A DNA stretch of 64,000 nucleotides from Luteimicrobium album (GTDB taxonomy: Bacteria > Actinomycetota > Actinomycetes > Actinomycetales > Cellulomonadaceae). The notes under the pieces are model-generated. The model saw only the letters and a list, made by a program, of their open reading frames with translations. It did not search any database and was not told the origin of the DNA. A program made the translations under genes and the position numbers. Positions 8,137 through 18,088 of the stretch are shown one piece after another. How positions within the stretch are numbered: position 1 is the first letter of the stretch; the number at the start of each line of letters is the position of its first letter. Location of the stretch: the NCBI RefSeq assembly GCF_030161555.1, contig NZ_BSUK01000001.1:682001-746000 (forward strand), given 5' to 3'.

Positions 8137-10488
8137 TCAGACGTACCGCCGCCGCTGCAACCACCGCAGCACAAACCACCCCGCGAGCACCGGCAGCCAG
8201 CAGGTGAGGAACCGGTAGAAGAACGCGGTGGGCACGGCGACCTCGGACGGCACGCCGAACGCGGCGAGCCCGCCGATGAGGGCCGCCTCGACGGCGCCGA
8301 CGCCGCCCGGCGTGGGCGCGGCGGTCGCGAGCGTCGCGCCGACCATGGTCACGAACGCCGCCGCCACGAACTTGTTGCCGCCTCCGAACGCCAGGAGGCA
8401 CGCCCAGAGCGCCGCGGCGGACGCGAGCGTCACGCCGCACGACCCGACGACGGCGAGCGCGAGCCGTCCGGGCCGACGGGCGAGAGACCCGAGCTCGACG
8501 ACGACCTCCCGGAGGCGCATCCGTGCCTGGGTGAGGACGGTGCGGCGCAGGCGCGGCACCGCGAGCACGACCCCGACGACCGCGAGCAGCAGCGCGATGA
8601 CGAGGAGCACGAGGGACTTGCCGGGGACGAGGTGCGAGAGGTCGAGCGTCTGCCCGGCGACGACGGCAAGGATCGCGAGCAGCCCGACGTGTGTGACGAC
8701 CTGCACGACGCTCTGCAGCGCGATGACGCCGGACGCCGCCGCGATGGGAAGGCCGCCGGTCTGCGTGAGGTACCGCGCGTTGAGGGCGAGGGATCCGACG
8801 CTCGCGGGGGTCGAGGTCCCGACGAACGACGTCGCGACCTGGACGGCGACCGTCCGGCCGAGCGGGAGCTGCGCCGTCGTGCAGGAGCGCAGGGACAGCG
8901 CGGCCGCCACCGGGCCGAACGCGGCGATGACGAGCGCGACGGCCGCCCACACGGGGTTAGCGGTCCGGACGGCCTCGATCGTGCGCGGGAGCTGCCCGAC
9001 GAGCGGCAGCGCCACGTACGTGAGCCCGACGAGCAGGACGAGCTGGACGAGCTGGCGGCGGCTGAAGCGCGAGAGCTGGTACGTCTGCACGGCCTGGACG
9101 TCGCACTGCCGTTCGACCTCGAGGCGGACGTCCTCGATGAGTGCGTCGCGCGCGTGCTTCGGGCCGCGGGCCTCGCGCGGCACGACGACGGGTCCGAGCC
9201 CCTGTGCGCCGCGCACCACGAGGTCGGGGCCCAGCCGCGCGACGGCGGTCCGCACCGCGGCCTCGGCGCCCGCGACGAGCGCCGCGGTGTACAGGCCCTG
9301 GGCGAGGTCGAGGTCGAGCTGGGCGTCGGGCGCGGCAATCTGGCCGGACCGGAAGTCGGTGAGGACGAGCCGGCCGTCGTCGCGCACGGCGAGCGCGGCG
9401 GGACGCACAGCGCGGTGGGCCACCCGCGCCCGGCGCAGCGTCGCGATGTCGTCCCAGAGCTGGTCGAGCAGCTCCTCCGCGCTCGGGGTGGGCACGATCG
9501 CGTCCACACCGTCCGGGGTCGCCGCTGCGGCCGGTGCCGCCTTGCGCCGCCGACGTCGCGCCGTCGCGTCCGGGAACAGTGCGGTGAGCGGCGTGCCGAC
9601 GGGCTCGGTGGTGCCGAGCATCATCCAGCTCGCGGTCGGCTGGCCCACCAGCATCCGTCCGGGCGTGACGACGCCGGCCCGCTCGGCGGCGAGCGCGACG
9701 AGGGCCTCGTGCTCGACGGCGCGGCGCAGCGACGAGAACGGCACCGTGTCGCCCGGCCGGCGGAGCGTGACGAGGCGTCGGAGGCGGGCCAGCGCGTCGG
9801 CGGTGCGGTCGTCGTCGCTGAGCACCTCGAGGCGGAGCCGGTGCGCGGTCCCCGTGCCGCTCCACTCGTCCTTGGCGAGCTCGACGTGCGCGACGAACGG
9901 ACCGCGCGCCGGCGGGTCGAGCCGCACGGCCTCGACCTCGAGCCCGCGGCTGGTGAGCTCGTCGAGGACCGCATCGAGCGGCAGCAGGCACGACGGCGAG
10001 CGCACGGCCAGCAGCACCACCGCACCGACGAGGTTGCCGAGCCCGAGCGTGACCAGCAGGGACGCGAGCTCGGTGCCGCCCGCGATGAGCAGGACCGGGA
10101 CGTAGAGCACGAGCAGGGTCGGGCAGGCCCACCGCCACCGGCGCGGGAGCCACGGCCGCGCCACCGTCAGCGCGCCGGCCGCGGCGGCGACGAGGCGAGG
10201 GTCGAGCGCGATCCCGACCGCGGTCCGGGCCGCCGTCTCGTCGACGACCACGAGCCCCGCGACCACGCCGACCGCCGCGACGCCCGCCGCGAGGACCGCG
10301 GCGACGGCCGCGCTCCAGGCCCCGACCCAGCGTCGTCGGACGAGGACACCGACGAGCAGGACCGCTACGGAAATGCCCGCGATCCCCGCAAACGTCGCAC
10401 GGACGGCATCGAGCAGGGGCGCGGGCATCCGGCCGAGGAGCTCGGACAGGTCGGCGACGGACAGCTCCCACGTGGTCCGCCCCAGCAC
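8137..10488 (-). CDS. Lysylphosphatidylglycerol-synthase-type flippase domain protein with pseudokinase-like segment
   Basis: Large membrane protein, at least 783 residues. Residues 1-165 contain several membrane helices. Residues 170-465 are cytoplasmic; within them VAHRAVRPAALAVRDDGRLVLTDFRSG (about 356-382) resembles a kinase catalytic loop and DFG region, but HRD is HRA, the loop Asn is Ala and DFG is DFR, so catalysis is unlikely. Residues 478-783 form a UPF0104/LPG_synthase_TM-type bundle with TSFVGTSTPASVGSLALNAR and TPGGVGAVEAALIGGL, as in lipid flippases. No ATG/GTG/TTG with a ribosome site is visible further upstream, yet the open frame continues to about 10640 and includes a likely first helix (TRIVAACFWLAAAIAIRV). 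The true start is probably there and obscured by a sequence error or an unusual codon. Confidence 0.75.
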   Translation of the reverse strand: MLGRTTWELSVADLSELLGRMPAPLLDAVRATFAGIAGISVAVLLVGVLVRRRWVGAWSAAVAAVLAAGVAAVGVVAGLVVVDETAARTAVGIALDPRLVAAAAGALTVARPWLPRRWRWACPTLLVLYVPVLLIAGGTELASLLVTLGLGNLVGAVVLLAVRSPSCLLPLDAVLDELTSRGLEVEAVRLDPPARGPFVAHVELAKDEWSGTGTAHRLRLEVLSDDDRTADALARLRRLVTLRRPGDTVPFSSLRRAVEHEALVALAAERAGVVTPGRMLVGQPTASWMMLGTTEPVGTPLTALFPDATARRRRRKAAPAAAATPDGVDAIVPTPSAEELLDQLWDDIATLRRARVAHRAVRPAALAVRDDGRLVLTDFRSGQIAAPDAQLDLDLAQGLYTAALVAGAEAAVRTAVARLGPDLVVRGAQGLGPVVVPREARGPKHARDALIEDVRLEVERQCDVQAVQTYQLSRFSRRQLVQLVLLVGLTYVALPLVGQLPRTIEAVRTANPVWAAVALVIAAFGPVAAALSLRSCTTAQLPLGRTVAVQVATSFVGTSTPASVGSLALNARYLTQTGGLPIAAASGVIALQSVVQVVTHVGLLAILAVVAGQTLDLSHLVPGKSLVLLVIALLLAVVGVVLAVPRLRRTVLTQARMRLREVVVELGSLARRPGRLALAVVGSCGVTLASAAALWACLLAFGGGNKFVAAAFVTMVGATLATAAPTPGGVGAVEAALIGGLAAFGVPSEVAVPTAFFYRFLTCWLPVLAGWFVLRWLQRRRYV

Positions 10489-10652
10489 GCGGATCGCGAT
10501 CGCCGCCGCCAGCCAGAAGCACGCCGCGACGATGCGGGTCTGGTCGTGCGTGCGGTAGCGGCGGGGGCGCAGGAGCGTGCCCTCGACCTCCGGCGCGGGC
10601 GCGCGTCGGTCCGGGACGGTCGTCGGGGAGGTCGAGATCGGTGCTCCGAGGC

Positions 10653-12391
10653 TCAGGCGAACTGCTCGCGGAACAGGTCGGTCAGCGAGGGCCCGGCGTC
10701 ACCGAGCCGCCACACGTCCCAGCCGTCCTCGCGGCGCGACCCGACCGCGGCCGTCGCGGCGGCGTCGGGGTTGCGGTAGCGGCCCGTCCCGGGGAGCTCG
10801 ATCTGCCCCTCGGGATGCAGGATCGCCTCGAAGCGCTCGCCGCGCCGGGGCCGCGCCCACACGAGGTGCGTCGGCGCGGCAAGGTGCTGCGCGAGCATGA
10901 ACAGGTCGGGGTCGTCGTCGGCGGGGTCGCCGTGCAGCGGGAGCTGCGGCGACGGCACCGGGAGCGGCGACGACACCGGGCCGGAGAGCGTGAGCGGCGG
11001 CGAGAGGCGGTGCACAGACGCGTCGAGAGGAGCGGTCGCGTGCTCGGTCGGGTGCGCCGGGCGCGCCTCGGACAGGGGCACGACGCCGGCGCCACGCGCG
11101 GGTGCCGGGGTCGGCGCCGGTCCGGTGAGCGGGTCGGAGCCGTGCTCCGCGGCACGACGGCGCTCGGCCCGCGAGCGCCGGGACGGCAGCGGTGCCGCCG
11201 ACTCCTCCGCGCGTGGCGCGAACGAGGCGTTCGACGACGACGGCGGGGCGGGCACGGCGGGGCTCGTGGGCGCGGGCAGCGAGAGCGACGACAGCTCGGC
11301 CGGGTCCTGCTGTGCGGCGGCTCGGACGGCCGACCGGCTCCGGGGCGGGTCGTCCTCGACGGGCGGGCGGGACAGCACGGGCGGCGGGGGCACCGGCGCG
11401 GACGCCGCGGCGGCGCGCGACGCGGCCCGGGTCGAGACGCGCGTGGGCCCGGGCCCCGTGGCTGCCGTGGGCCCGGAGCTCGGTGCGGGCGCGGGCTCGT
11501 TGGTGGCCGCGGACGCCGCGGGGCGACCTGCTCGGTCGTCGAGAACGACCGGCGGTTGGGCAGTCCGTACCGGTCGGACAGCGCGGAACGCTCGGGCAGC
11601 GCCGAGACGCGTTCCGGGGCGCTCGCGGGGGCGAGCGCGTCGTCGGCCGGGGCGGGCACGGCGGCACCCGTGGTCGCCGTCGTCCCGTTGACGGCCGTGG
11701 GCGAGACCACCGGACGGCGCAGGGCGGGGCGGATCGTGGTCGCGTCGGCGAGGTCGTCGTCGGGCACGGCGTCCGGGCGGGCCGCGGCGGCGCGCGACGG
11801 GGCGTCCGCGCCCTCGTGGCGGCGCGCGCCGTGCAGCGGCTCGACCTCGACGAGGCGGCGCCCGTCGGGTCCCGTGACGACGCCCAGCCGGAGCGCGGTG
11901 ACGGCCCGGTTGGTGACGCGAAGGAAGTCGAGCGCGTCGGTGACCGCCGGGTCGACCTGGGCGCAGAGCAGGAGCAGGCGCGAGCCCTCGCGCTGCCCCC
12001 GGGTCCGCGCGATGGGCGACGTGCGGCGGAACTCGTCGTACGCGCGCTCGAAGGCGGGCAGCCCCTCGGGGAAGCGTTCCGCGACCTCGGCGAGGGTCAG
12101 CCGGCCGGCTCGGCCCGCGTGCGCGAGCGCGAGCGCGAGGGACGCGGCGTCGAGGCGCGCCACCATCTCGATGACGACGGGGTGCCCGGCCGCATCGAGC
12201 GCGAGCAGGTGCGGGGCGTCCTCCGGGCGCTGGCCCGGGGCTCGCCCGACGACGGGGAAGATCTGCTCGCCGAGCAGGCGCGAGACGTGGTCGTCGACGA
12301 CGGGCTCGGCCGTCCGGATGAACGCGGTGTCGCCCGGGGCGAGGGGTTGCACGAGGGCGGAGCGGCGCGCGTCGACCTCGAACAACGGCAT
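10653..12391 (-). CDS. NucS/PD-(D/E)XK-like N-terminus plus RAMA-type modified-DNA reader C-terminus (frameshifted)
   Basis: About 579 residues after correction. The N-terminal 200 residues resemble the NucS/DUF91 nuclease fold, including HLLALDAAGHPVVIEMV (about residues 61-77). The catalytic Glu-X-Lys is Glu75-Met-Val, so it is probably not an active nuclease. A long Ala/Pro/Ser-rich linker follows. The last 90 residues (RGERFEAILHPEGQIELPG, then RYRNPDAAATAAVG, then DGWDVWRLGD) match the RAMA pattern: a Gly-rich strand, a small-residue helix and a GW-x-W ending. RAMA domains are proposed to read modified bases. The frame breaks near 11523 where a C4 run must be C5. ATG 12391 has GGAG seven bases upstream. 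The stop lies close to the flippase coding region. Confidence 0.6.
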
Positions 12392-12473
12392 GACTCAGCT
12401 CCCACGTGCGGCGGACCGGCCTCGGATGATGTCCGATAGCGTAGCCGCTCGCGCTCGACGGTCGAGGGGCTGG

Positions 12474-12781
12474 TCAGTCCTCGTCGGCGAGGAGCCGCTC
12501 GACGCGCCGGACCTTGCCGTCGAGCTCGCCCACGTGACCGGGCCGGATGTCGGCCTTGAGCACGAGCGACACGCGCGGCGCGCCCTGGCCGGCGGCCTCC
12601 GTGGCGCGTCGGACGACGTCCATGACCTCGTCCCACTCCCCTCGATCTCGGTGAACATCGAGGTGGTGCGGTTCGGCAGTCCGGACTCCCGCACCACGCG
12701 GACGGCGGCCGCGACCGCCTCGGACACGGAGCCGTCCTCTCCCGCCGTGCCGGTCGGGGAGACGGAGAACGCGACGATCAT
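12474..12781 (-). CDS. MTH1187/YkoF-family thiamine-binding protein (frameshifted)
   Basis: Small cytoplasmic ferredoxin-fold protein, 102 residues after correction, of the MTH1187 (DUF77/Thiamine_BP) family. It starts [11 protein letters not shown], continues [22 protein letters not shown] and [16 protein letters not shown], and ends with [19 protein letters not shown]. Members bind thiamine or a related metabolite; the physiological role is unsettled. The frame breaks near 12640, where G4 must be G5 (EGEWDEV). The gene is 70 bases from the dehydrogenase stop and has no strong ribosome site. Confidence 0.85.
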
Positions 12782-12851
12782 GCGGCCATCGTGCCACGCA
12801 CACCCGCCGCCCGACGCGGCACAGGCAGCCCGGACCGTCCGGCGCCGTGGC

Positions 12852-15800
12852 TCAGAGCCGCTCGGCGAGGAGCTGCGCGAGCGCCTTGCCCTGCACGTCG
12901 GCCAGGTCGGACGCCTGCGTGCGGCACGAGAACCCGTCGGCCAGGTAGACGCGCTCGCCGTCGTCGGACCCGCGCGACGGCAGGTCGCGCAGCGCGGGCA
13001 GCAGCGCGTTCTCCGCGACCGCGACGGACGTCTCGTAGTGGCCCTTCTCCATGCCCCAGTTGCCGGCGAGGCCGCAGCACCCGGCGAGCACCTGGATGTC
13101 GGCGCCACCCTCGCGCAGGAGCCGCTCGTCGGCCTGGAAACCCATCACCGAGTGCTGGTGGCAGTGCGGCTGGACGACGGCGGTCACGTCGGACAGGTCG
13201 GGGACCTTCCAGCCGGACGCGGCGTGGGGAGCGGTCGCCGGGTCGGTGAGCAGCTCGGCGAGCGTCCGGGTCGCGGCGGCGACGGCCTGGGCGCGCGGGT
13301 CGTAGGGGAACAGGTCGAGCAGGTCCGAGCGCAGCACGGCGGTGCACGACGGCTCGAGCCCGACGATCGGCAGCCCGTTGACCGCGAACGGCCCGAGCAC
13401 CTGCAGGAGGTTCTCGAGTCGCTTCCGGGCGCCGTCGAGCTGGCCCGTGGTGATCCAGGTGAGGCCGCAGCACGCGTCCTGCCCCGGCACGACGACGTCG
13501 TACCCGGCGGCGTCGAGGACCTTCAGCGCCGCCTGCGGCACCTCGGGCGAGAGCCCGTCGCTGAACGAGTCCGCCCACAGGACGACGCGCGGGCGCTCGG
13601 GCGCGTCGGTGCGCGCGCCGCCGGACCGCGCGTCGGGCACGCGGCGCTCGGACGCGACCTCGACGGGCACGCCGTTCGTCGCTCCCCCACGGCGGTACCA
13701 GGTGCGGAAAGGGATCTCCGCGAACGGCAGCATCTGGCGGCGCGGGTCCATCCCGCCGGACCACAGCACGGCCTTGGCGATCGTCCGGTTCGACAGCACC
13801 TTGTTGACGAGCCGCGGCGCCACGTTGACCACGCGGAGCCAGCGCGGCAGCCAGCCGAGCACGTAGTGCGTGACCGGGCGGACCCGGTTCTTGTACGCGC
13901 GGTGCAGCACCTCGGACTTGTACTGCGCCATGTCGACCCCGGCCGGGCAGTCGGACGAGCACGCCTTGCACGAGAGGCACAGGTCGAGCGCGTCGTGCAC
14001 CTCGGGCGCGCGCCAGCCGCCGGTGACGAGCGAGCCGTTGATCATCTCCTGCAGGACGCGCGCGCGACCGCGGGTGACGTCCTTCTCGTCCTTCGTCGCC
14101 AGGTACGACGGGCACATGAACCCACCCGACGCCGACGTGTCGGCCCGGCACTTGCCCACGCCGACGCAGCGGTGCACGGCCTGCGTGAAGTCGCCGTGGT
14201 CGTGCGGGAACGCGAAGCCGATGGGCTCGCGGTACGCCTTGGGCTTGGCGAGCACGGGCGCGGCCTGGGGGCGGCGGAGGTCGACGTCGAGCGGGTTGGG
14301 GCGGACGAGCACGCCGGGATTGAGCAGGTCGCGCGGGTCGAAGAGCCCTTGACGCCCTCGAACGCGGTGATCGCGCTCGGCGAGTACATGACGGGGAGCA
14401 GCTCGGACCGCGCGCGGCCGTCGCCGTGCTCGCCGGACAGCGAGCCGCCGTACTTCGCGACGAGCATCGCGGCGTCGGTCATGAACGTGCGGAGCACCGA
14501 GCCCGAGGTCTCGAGCGGGATGTCGAGGCGCAGGTGCACGCAGCCGTCGCCGAAGTGGCCGTAGGGCAGGCCGTCGACGCCGTACTGGGCCATGAGGGCC
14601 TCGAGGTCGCGCAGGTACGCACCGAGCTGCGCGGGCGGGACGGCCGAGTCCTCCCAGCCGGGCCACGCCTGCTCGCCCGCGGGGGTGCGCCCGGCGAGCC
14701 CGGCGCCGTCGGCGCGGATCTGCCACATGGCGGAGGCCTCGGGGCCGGCGGGAAGGATGCGGGTCGCGCTCGAGCCCGACGCGGCGACGATCTCGCGGGC
14801 CCGCGCCATCGCGAGGTCCGCGGTCTCGCCGCCGACCTCGACCATGAGCCAGCCACCGCCCGGGGGCAGCGCCGGGACCGTGTCGGCGCCCTTGGCCCGC
14901 CGCACGACGTCGACCAGCCGCGCGTCGAGGCCCTCGATCGCGAGCGGGTGGTGCTCGAGGAGCGCGGGGACGGCGTCGGCGGCCTCGGCCATGTCGGGGT
15001 AGCCGAGCACGACGAGCGTGGGTGCGCCCGCAACGGGCACGAGGTTCACGGTCGCGCCGAGGACCGTGACGAGCGTCCCCTCGGTCCCGACGAGCATCTT
15101 CGCGAGGTCCGAGCCGCGCTCGGGGAGCAGGTGCTCGAGCGAGTACCCCGAGACCTGGCGCCCGAAGCGCCCGAGCTCGGTGCGGATGAGCGCGAGGTTG
15201 GACCGGACGAGGTCGGCGAGGCCGGGGATCGCGCCGAAGGTCGCGTCGCCCGCCCCCGCGGTGAAGCGGTGCCCGCGGCCGTCGACGGCGTCGAGCTCGA
15301 CGACGTTGTCCGCCGTCCGCCCGTACGCGACGGCGTGCGGGCCGCACGCGTTGTTGCCGATCATGCCGCCGAGGGTCGCGCGGTTCTGCGTCGACGGGTC
15401 GGGCCCGAAGCGCAGGCCGTGCGGCGCTGCGGCCTTCTGCAGCGTCGACATCACGACGCCCGGCTCGATCCGGGCCGTGCGCGCCTCGGGGTCGACGTCG
15501 AGGATCGCGTTCACGTGCCGGCTGAAGTCGATCACGATCCCGGGACCCACCGAGTTGCCCGCGCAGCTCGTCCCCGCGCCGCGCGACGTCACCGGGACGG
15601 CGTGCTCGCGCGCGACCTCGAGGACCGCCTGGGCCTCGTCGACGGACCGCGGCAGCACGACGACGTCGGGCACAACCCGGTAGTTCGAGGCGTCCGTCGA
15701 GTACTCGGCCCGGCGCAGCGACGAGGTGTCGACGACCAGTCCCCGGGGACTTTCTGCCGCTTCGCCTCGTGCGGGACGCCCAGCGCGCGCCGCAGCGCCG

Positions 15801-15897
15801 TCGCGAGCTCGTCACGGGCACGTTCGGAGGACAGGGACCGCGTGGCGCTCGAGCTCGGGTCGGTCGGGGACGGGCGCTGAGGCAGGTCGACGGTCAC
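12852..15897 (-). CDS. FAD-linked oxidase / 4Fe-4S dehydrogenase (D-lactate or D-2-hydroxyacid type; two frameshifts)
   Basis: About 1015 residues after correction. The N-terminal half is a PCMH-type FAD domain ([38 protein letters not shown]) and a C-terminal oxidase domain ([28 protein letters not shown]). The C-terminal half has a ferredoxin-type cluster motif ([21 protein letters not shown]) and paired CCG domains ([25 protein letters not shown]). The layout matches YdiJ-like D-2-hydroxyglutarate/D-lactate dehydrogenases, which pass electrons from a D-2-hydroxyacid to FAD and then iron-sulfur clusters. Two frame breaks, near 14346 and 15750, are each repaired by one added G (VKGLFDPRD; VPGGLVVDTS). 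Start GTG 15897 lacks a ribosome site and may be leaderless. Confidence 0.85.
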
Positions 15898-15939
15898 GCG
15901 TCGATTCTGACACCGAGCCCGCGTGCGCTTCGCGCGCGC

Positions 15940-16566
15940 TCAGGATCCGGCCGTGCGCACCCAGCGGTTCATCGTCTCGAGAGTGCCGCCGCGGGCCGCC
16001 GTCGTGACCGTGTCGCGCGCCACGAAGCCGGCGCGACGCGCGACCGCCTCGCTCGCCGCGTTGCCGTCGAGCGTGGAGAGCCAGACCTCGTCGTGCCCGG
16101 CCGCCAGCGCCCAGTCGCCGAGCGCCGCGACGGCACGGGTCGCGAGGCCCAGCCCGCGCCCCGCGGGGAGCAGGGCGTAGAAGACCTCGGGCACACCGTC
16201 GGGGGTCGTCGTGCCGACGGACCCGACGACCTGGTCGCCCGGGCCGACGACGGCGTACCGGTACGCGAGCCCGTCCCGTGCCCGCTCGAGCGAGCGGTCG
16301 ACACGACGGCGAGCGTCGTCGTCGGACAGGTCGGGCGGGTAGTAGGTCCACCGCGGCACATCCGGGGTCCGCGAGAGCTCCTGCTCGAGCCGCCAGTCCT
16401 CGGCGACGAGCGCGCGCAGGCGCCCGGGCGGGTCTCCGGGCAGCAGGACCGACGACGGCGGTGCGGTCGCGAAGCGCGGCGCGCCTTCCGCGGGGGTCGC
16501 CGCGGGTCCGGTGGCTGCGGCCACGGGGTCGCGCCGCGGGGCGTCGGGCGTGGCGTCGTCGGGCAC
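15940..16566 (-). CDS. GNAT-family N-acetyltransferase
   Basis: Cytoplasmic acetyltransferase of 208 residues related to RimJ/RimL-type enzymes. After a Pro/Ala-rich N-terminus it has the GNAT core: RYAVVGPGDQVVGSVG (strand), then the acetyl-CoA loop ALLPAGRGLGLATRAVAAL (Q/R-x-x-G-x-G/A form) and GNAASEAVARRAGFV, the conserved family ending. Acceptor substrate cannot be told. It is 42 bases downstream of the dehydrogenase start on the same strand, and the GTG start has no strong ribosome site; a shorter version is possible. Confidence 0.8.
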   Translation of the reverse strand: MPDDATPDAPRRDPVAAATGPAATPAEGAPRFATAPPSSVLLPGDPPGRLRALVAEDWRLEQELSRTPDVPRWTYYPPDLSDDDARRRVDRSLERARDGLAYRYAVVGPGDQVVGSVGTTTPDGVPEVFYALLPAGRGLGLATRAVAALGDWALAAGHDEVWLSTLDGNAASEAVARRAGFVARDTVTTAARGGTLETMNRWVRTAGS

Positions 16567-16667
16567 GGAGACAGCCTACGGACGCCCGAGCCGACGACGC
16601 CGCGCTCATCGCGGAGTCCCGCCTGCCTCGCGCGGACCCGTGACGTCCCGCGGACCCCGGCCCTAAG

Positions 16668-16694
16668 GTGAACGTGTTCATTGAACATGTTCAC
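16668..16694. promoter_or_regulatory. Palindromic operator before the TetR/DoxX pair
   Basis: A 27-bp near-perfect palindrome with outer GTGAAC/GTTCAC arms and inner TGTTCA/TGAACA arms, 14 bases upstream of the TetR start. A TAAGGT hexamer at 16664-16669 overlapping it may be the -10 element. Position and symmetry suggest autoregulation by the TetR protein. Confidence 0.65.
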
Positions 16695-16708
16695 CGAACG
16701 GAGCCCGC

Positions 16709-17332
16709 ATGGTGCCCACCCGCCAGAAGCTGCGCGCCGAGACCCACGCGCGCGTCGTCGCCGCAGCCTCCCGGCTGTTCCTCGAACGGGGCTACCGGGC
16801 GACGACCGTCCGCGACGTCGCCGCCGCGGCCGGCGTGAGCGTCGGCACCGTCATGACCGTCGGGGACAAGGACGCGCTGCTCGTCGCGACCTTCGACGCG
16901 CTGATCAGCGACCTCCAGGACGGCCTCCCCGTCCCGGACTCGGAGCCCGCACGACCCGGCGCCCCGGGCGACGTCGTCGACGCCGTGCTCGCGGTCGTCG
17001 GACCGTTCCTCACCCTGTTCGCCGAGCATCTCGACCTCGCCCGCGAGTACGGCGCGGTCCTCATGTCCGGACGGCACCCGGGCGGTGTGTTCGGCGAGCT
17101 CGTGCCGGGGTTCCTCGCCCGGATCCAGGCCGCGCTGGAGCGCTCGCCCGACGGCCCGCGCGACCCCGCCGCGGGCGCCCGGACGATCTACCTCGCCTAC
17201 CTCGGCTCGCTCTTCGCGTGGGCGGGCCAGGGCAACCCCGACGCCGACGCCGCCCGCGAGGCGCTGCGTGACGTCATCACCTTCGTGGCCGGCCGAGACG
17301 CCGCCCGCCCGACCCCAGGAGCTTCCTCATGA
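16709..17332 (+). CDS. TetR-family transcriptional regulator
   Basis: Repressor of 207 residues. The N-terminal helix-turn-helix runs through AASRLFLERGYRATTVRDVAAAAGVSVGTVMTVGDKDALL; the rest is a divergent helical ligand-binding domain. ATG 16709 follows a GGAG five bases upstream. Its stop overlaps the start of a DoxX-like membrane protein (ATGA), so it probably controls itself and that gene through the palindrome upstream. Inducer unknown. Confidence 0.9.
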   Translation: MVPTRQKLRAETHARVVAAASRLFLERGYRATTVRDVAAAAGVSVGTVMTVGDKDALLVATFDALISDLQDGLPVPDSEPARPGAPGDVVDAVLAVVGPFLTLFAEHLDLAREYGAVLMSGRHPGGVFGELVPGFLARIQAALERSPDGPRDPAAGARTIYLAYLGSLFAWAGQGNPDADAAREALRDVITFVAGRDAARPTPGASS

Positions 17333-17692
17333 CCCACGCCCCCGACGTGTGGTGGCCCGCCGTCCTGCTCGCGGCGGCGCTCCTCTCCGACGTGCTGATG
17401 TCGCTCCGGCCGCCCGCGTTCATCCGCGACTGCCTCACCGGCGTCGGGTTCCCGCGCGACTGGTGGTGGGTCCTGATCGTCATCAAGCTCGGCGCGGTCG
17501 CGGGCCTGCTCGTCGGGCTGAGCACGCCCGGACTGGCCGTCGCAGCGAGCGCCGGCGCGGTCCTGTACTTTCCTCGTCGCGGCGGTCTCGCACGTCCGCG
17601 CCCGGTTCCTCACGTCGGCGTTCTGGGTCAACTGCCTGGGGATGCTCGCGCTTTCGGTGCTGGCGCTGGTGGTCTCCGCGGGGACGTCCTGA
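17329..17692 (+). CDS. DoxX-like small membrane protein (frameshifted)
   Basis: Integral membrane protein of 120 residues after correction with four predicted helices (WWPAVLLAAALLSDVLM; WVLIVIKLGAVAGLLVGL; AVAASAGAVLYFLVAAVSHV; MLALSVLALVVSAGTS). Length, RDW/W patches and the TetR partner fit the DoxX_2 family, whose function is poorly defined. The break near 17570 is the only case repaired by removing a base (TTT to TT, giving LYFLVAAVSH). Confidence 0.75.
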
Positions 17693-17892
17693 CTCCCCCA
17701 CCTGCGGTTCCCGCGTCCGCGCCGACCATGCGAACAGGCACCATCTCGACGCCGAACAGGTGTCTGCCCGCATGCTCGGCGCGGCGGACCGTGCACGATC
17801 GCATGCTCGACAGCTCGGAGGCTGCGGGATCGACGCCGACCGCGACCCCTCACGACAGCCCACGTCCCGCCCCGGAAGAATCCAGACGCCGC
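17693..17892. other. Gene-free stretch downstream of DoxX
   Basis: Two hundred bases with no supported gene. It holds no clear hairpin and leads into two adjacent repeat elements (17893-17961 and 17965-18088). Confidence 0.4.
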
Positions 17893-17961
17893 CGAGTCAG
17901 CGCGAATCACCCGAGCCAGCGCGAACTCCCCGCTGACTGGGACGAAACGCGCTGCCTCGCG
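17893..17961. repeat. Nested palindromic repeat, degenerate copy
   Basis: Related to 49412-49480. Two direct CGAGTCAGCGCG-type arms (17893-17904, 17912-17923) are followed by two inverted arms (17931-17940, 17948-17959). Several mismatches (for example CGAGCCAGCGCG, CGCGCTGCCTCG) weaken the stem compared with the other copy, suggesting decay. Confidence 0.75.
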
Positions 17962-17964
17962 GCG

Positions 17965-18088
17965 GGGACGACGACCGAGCGGGTGGGTGCGGGGACGAGG
18001 TGAAGGGCGTCAAGGAGTGCGCACGGCCCCGGGGCCGAAGCACGACAGCCCGAACCACCTCGCCGCACCCACCCGCGAACCCGGCCAC
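17965..18088. repeat. Dispersed 125-bp repeat, copy B
   Basis: Second copy of the element at 7974-8098, same orientation, starting four bases after the palindromic repeat and ending shortly before the IS110 element. The two repeat families lie head to tail here but apart elsewhere. Confidence 0.8.

Noticed and set aside
10653..12391. A restriction-modification or phage-defence island around the RAMA-like protein
   Set aside because: No methyltransferase, helicase, active nuclease or toxin gene adjoins it; composition matches the surrounding chromosome.
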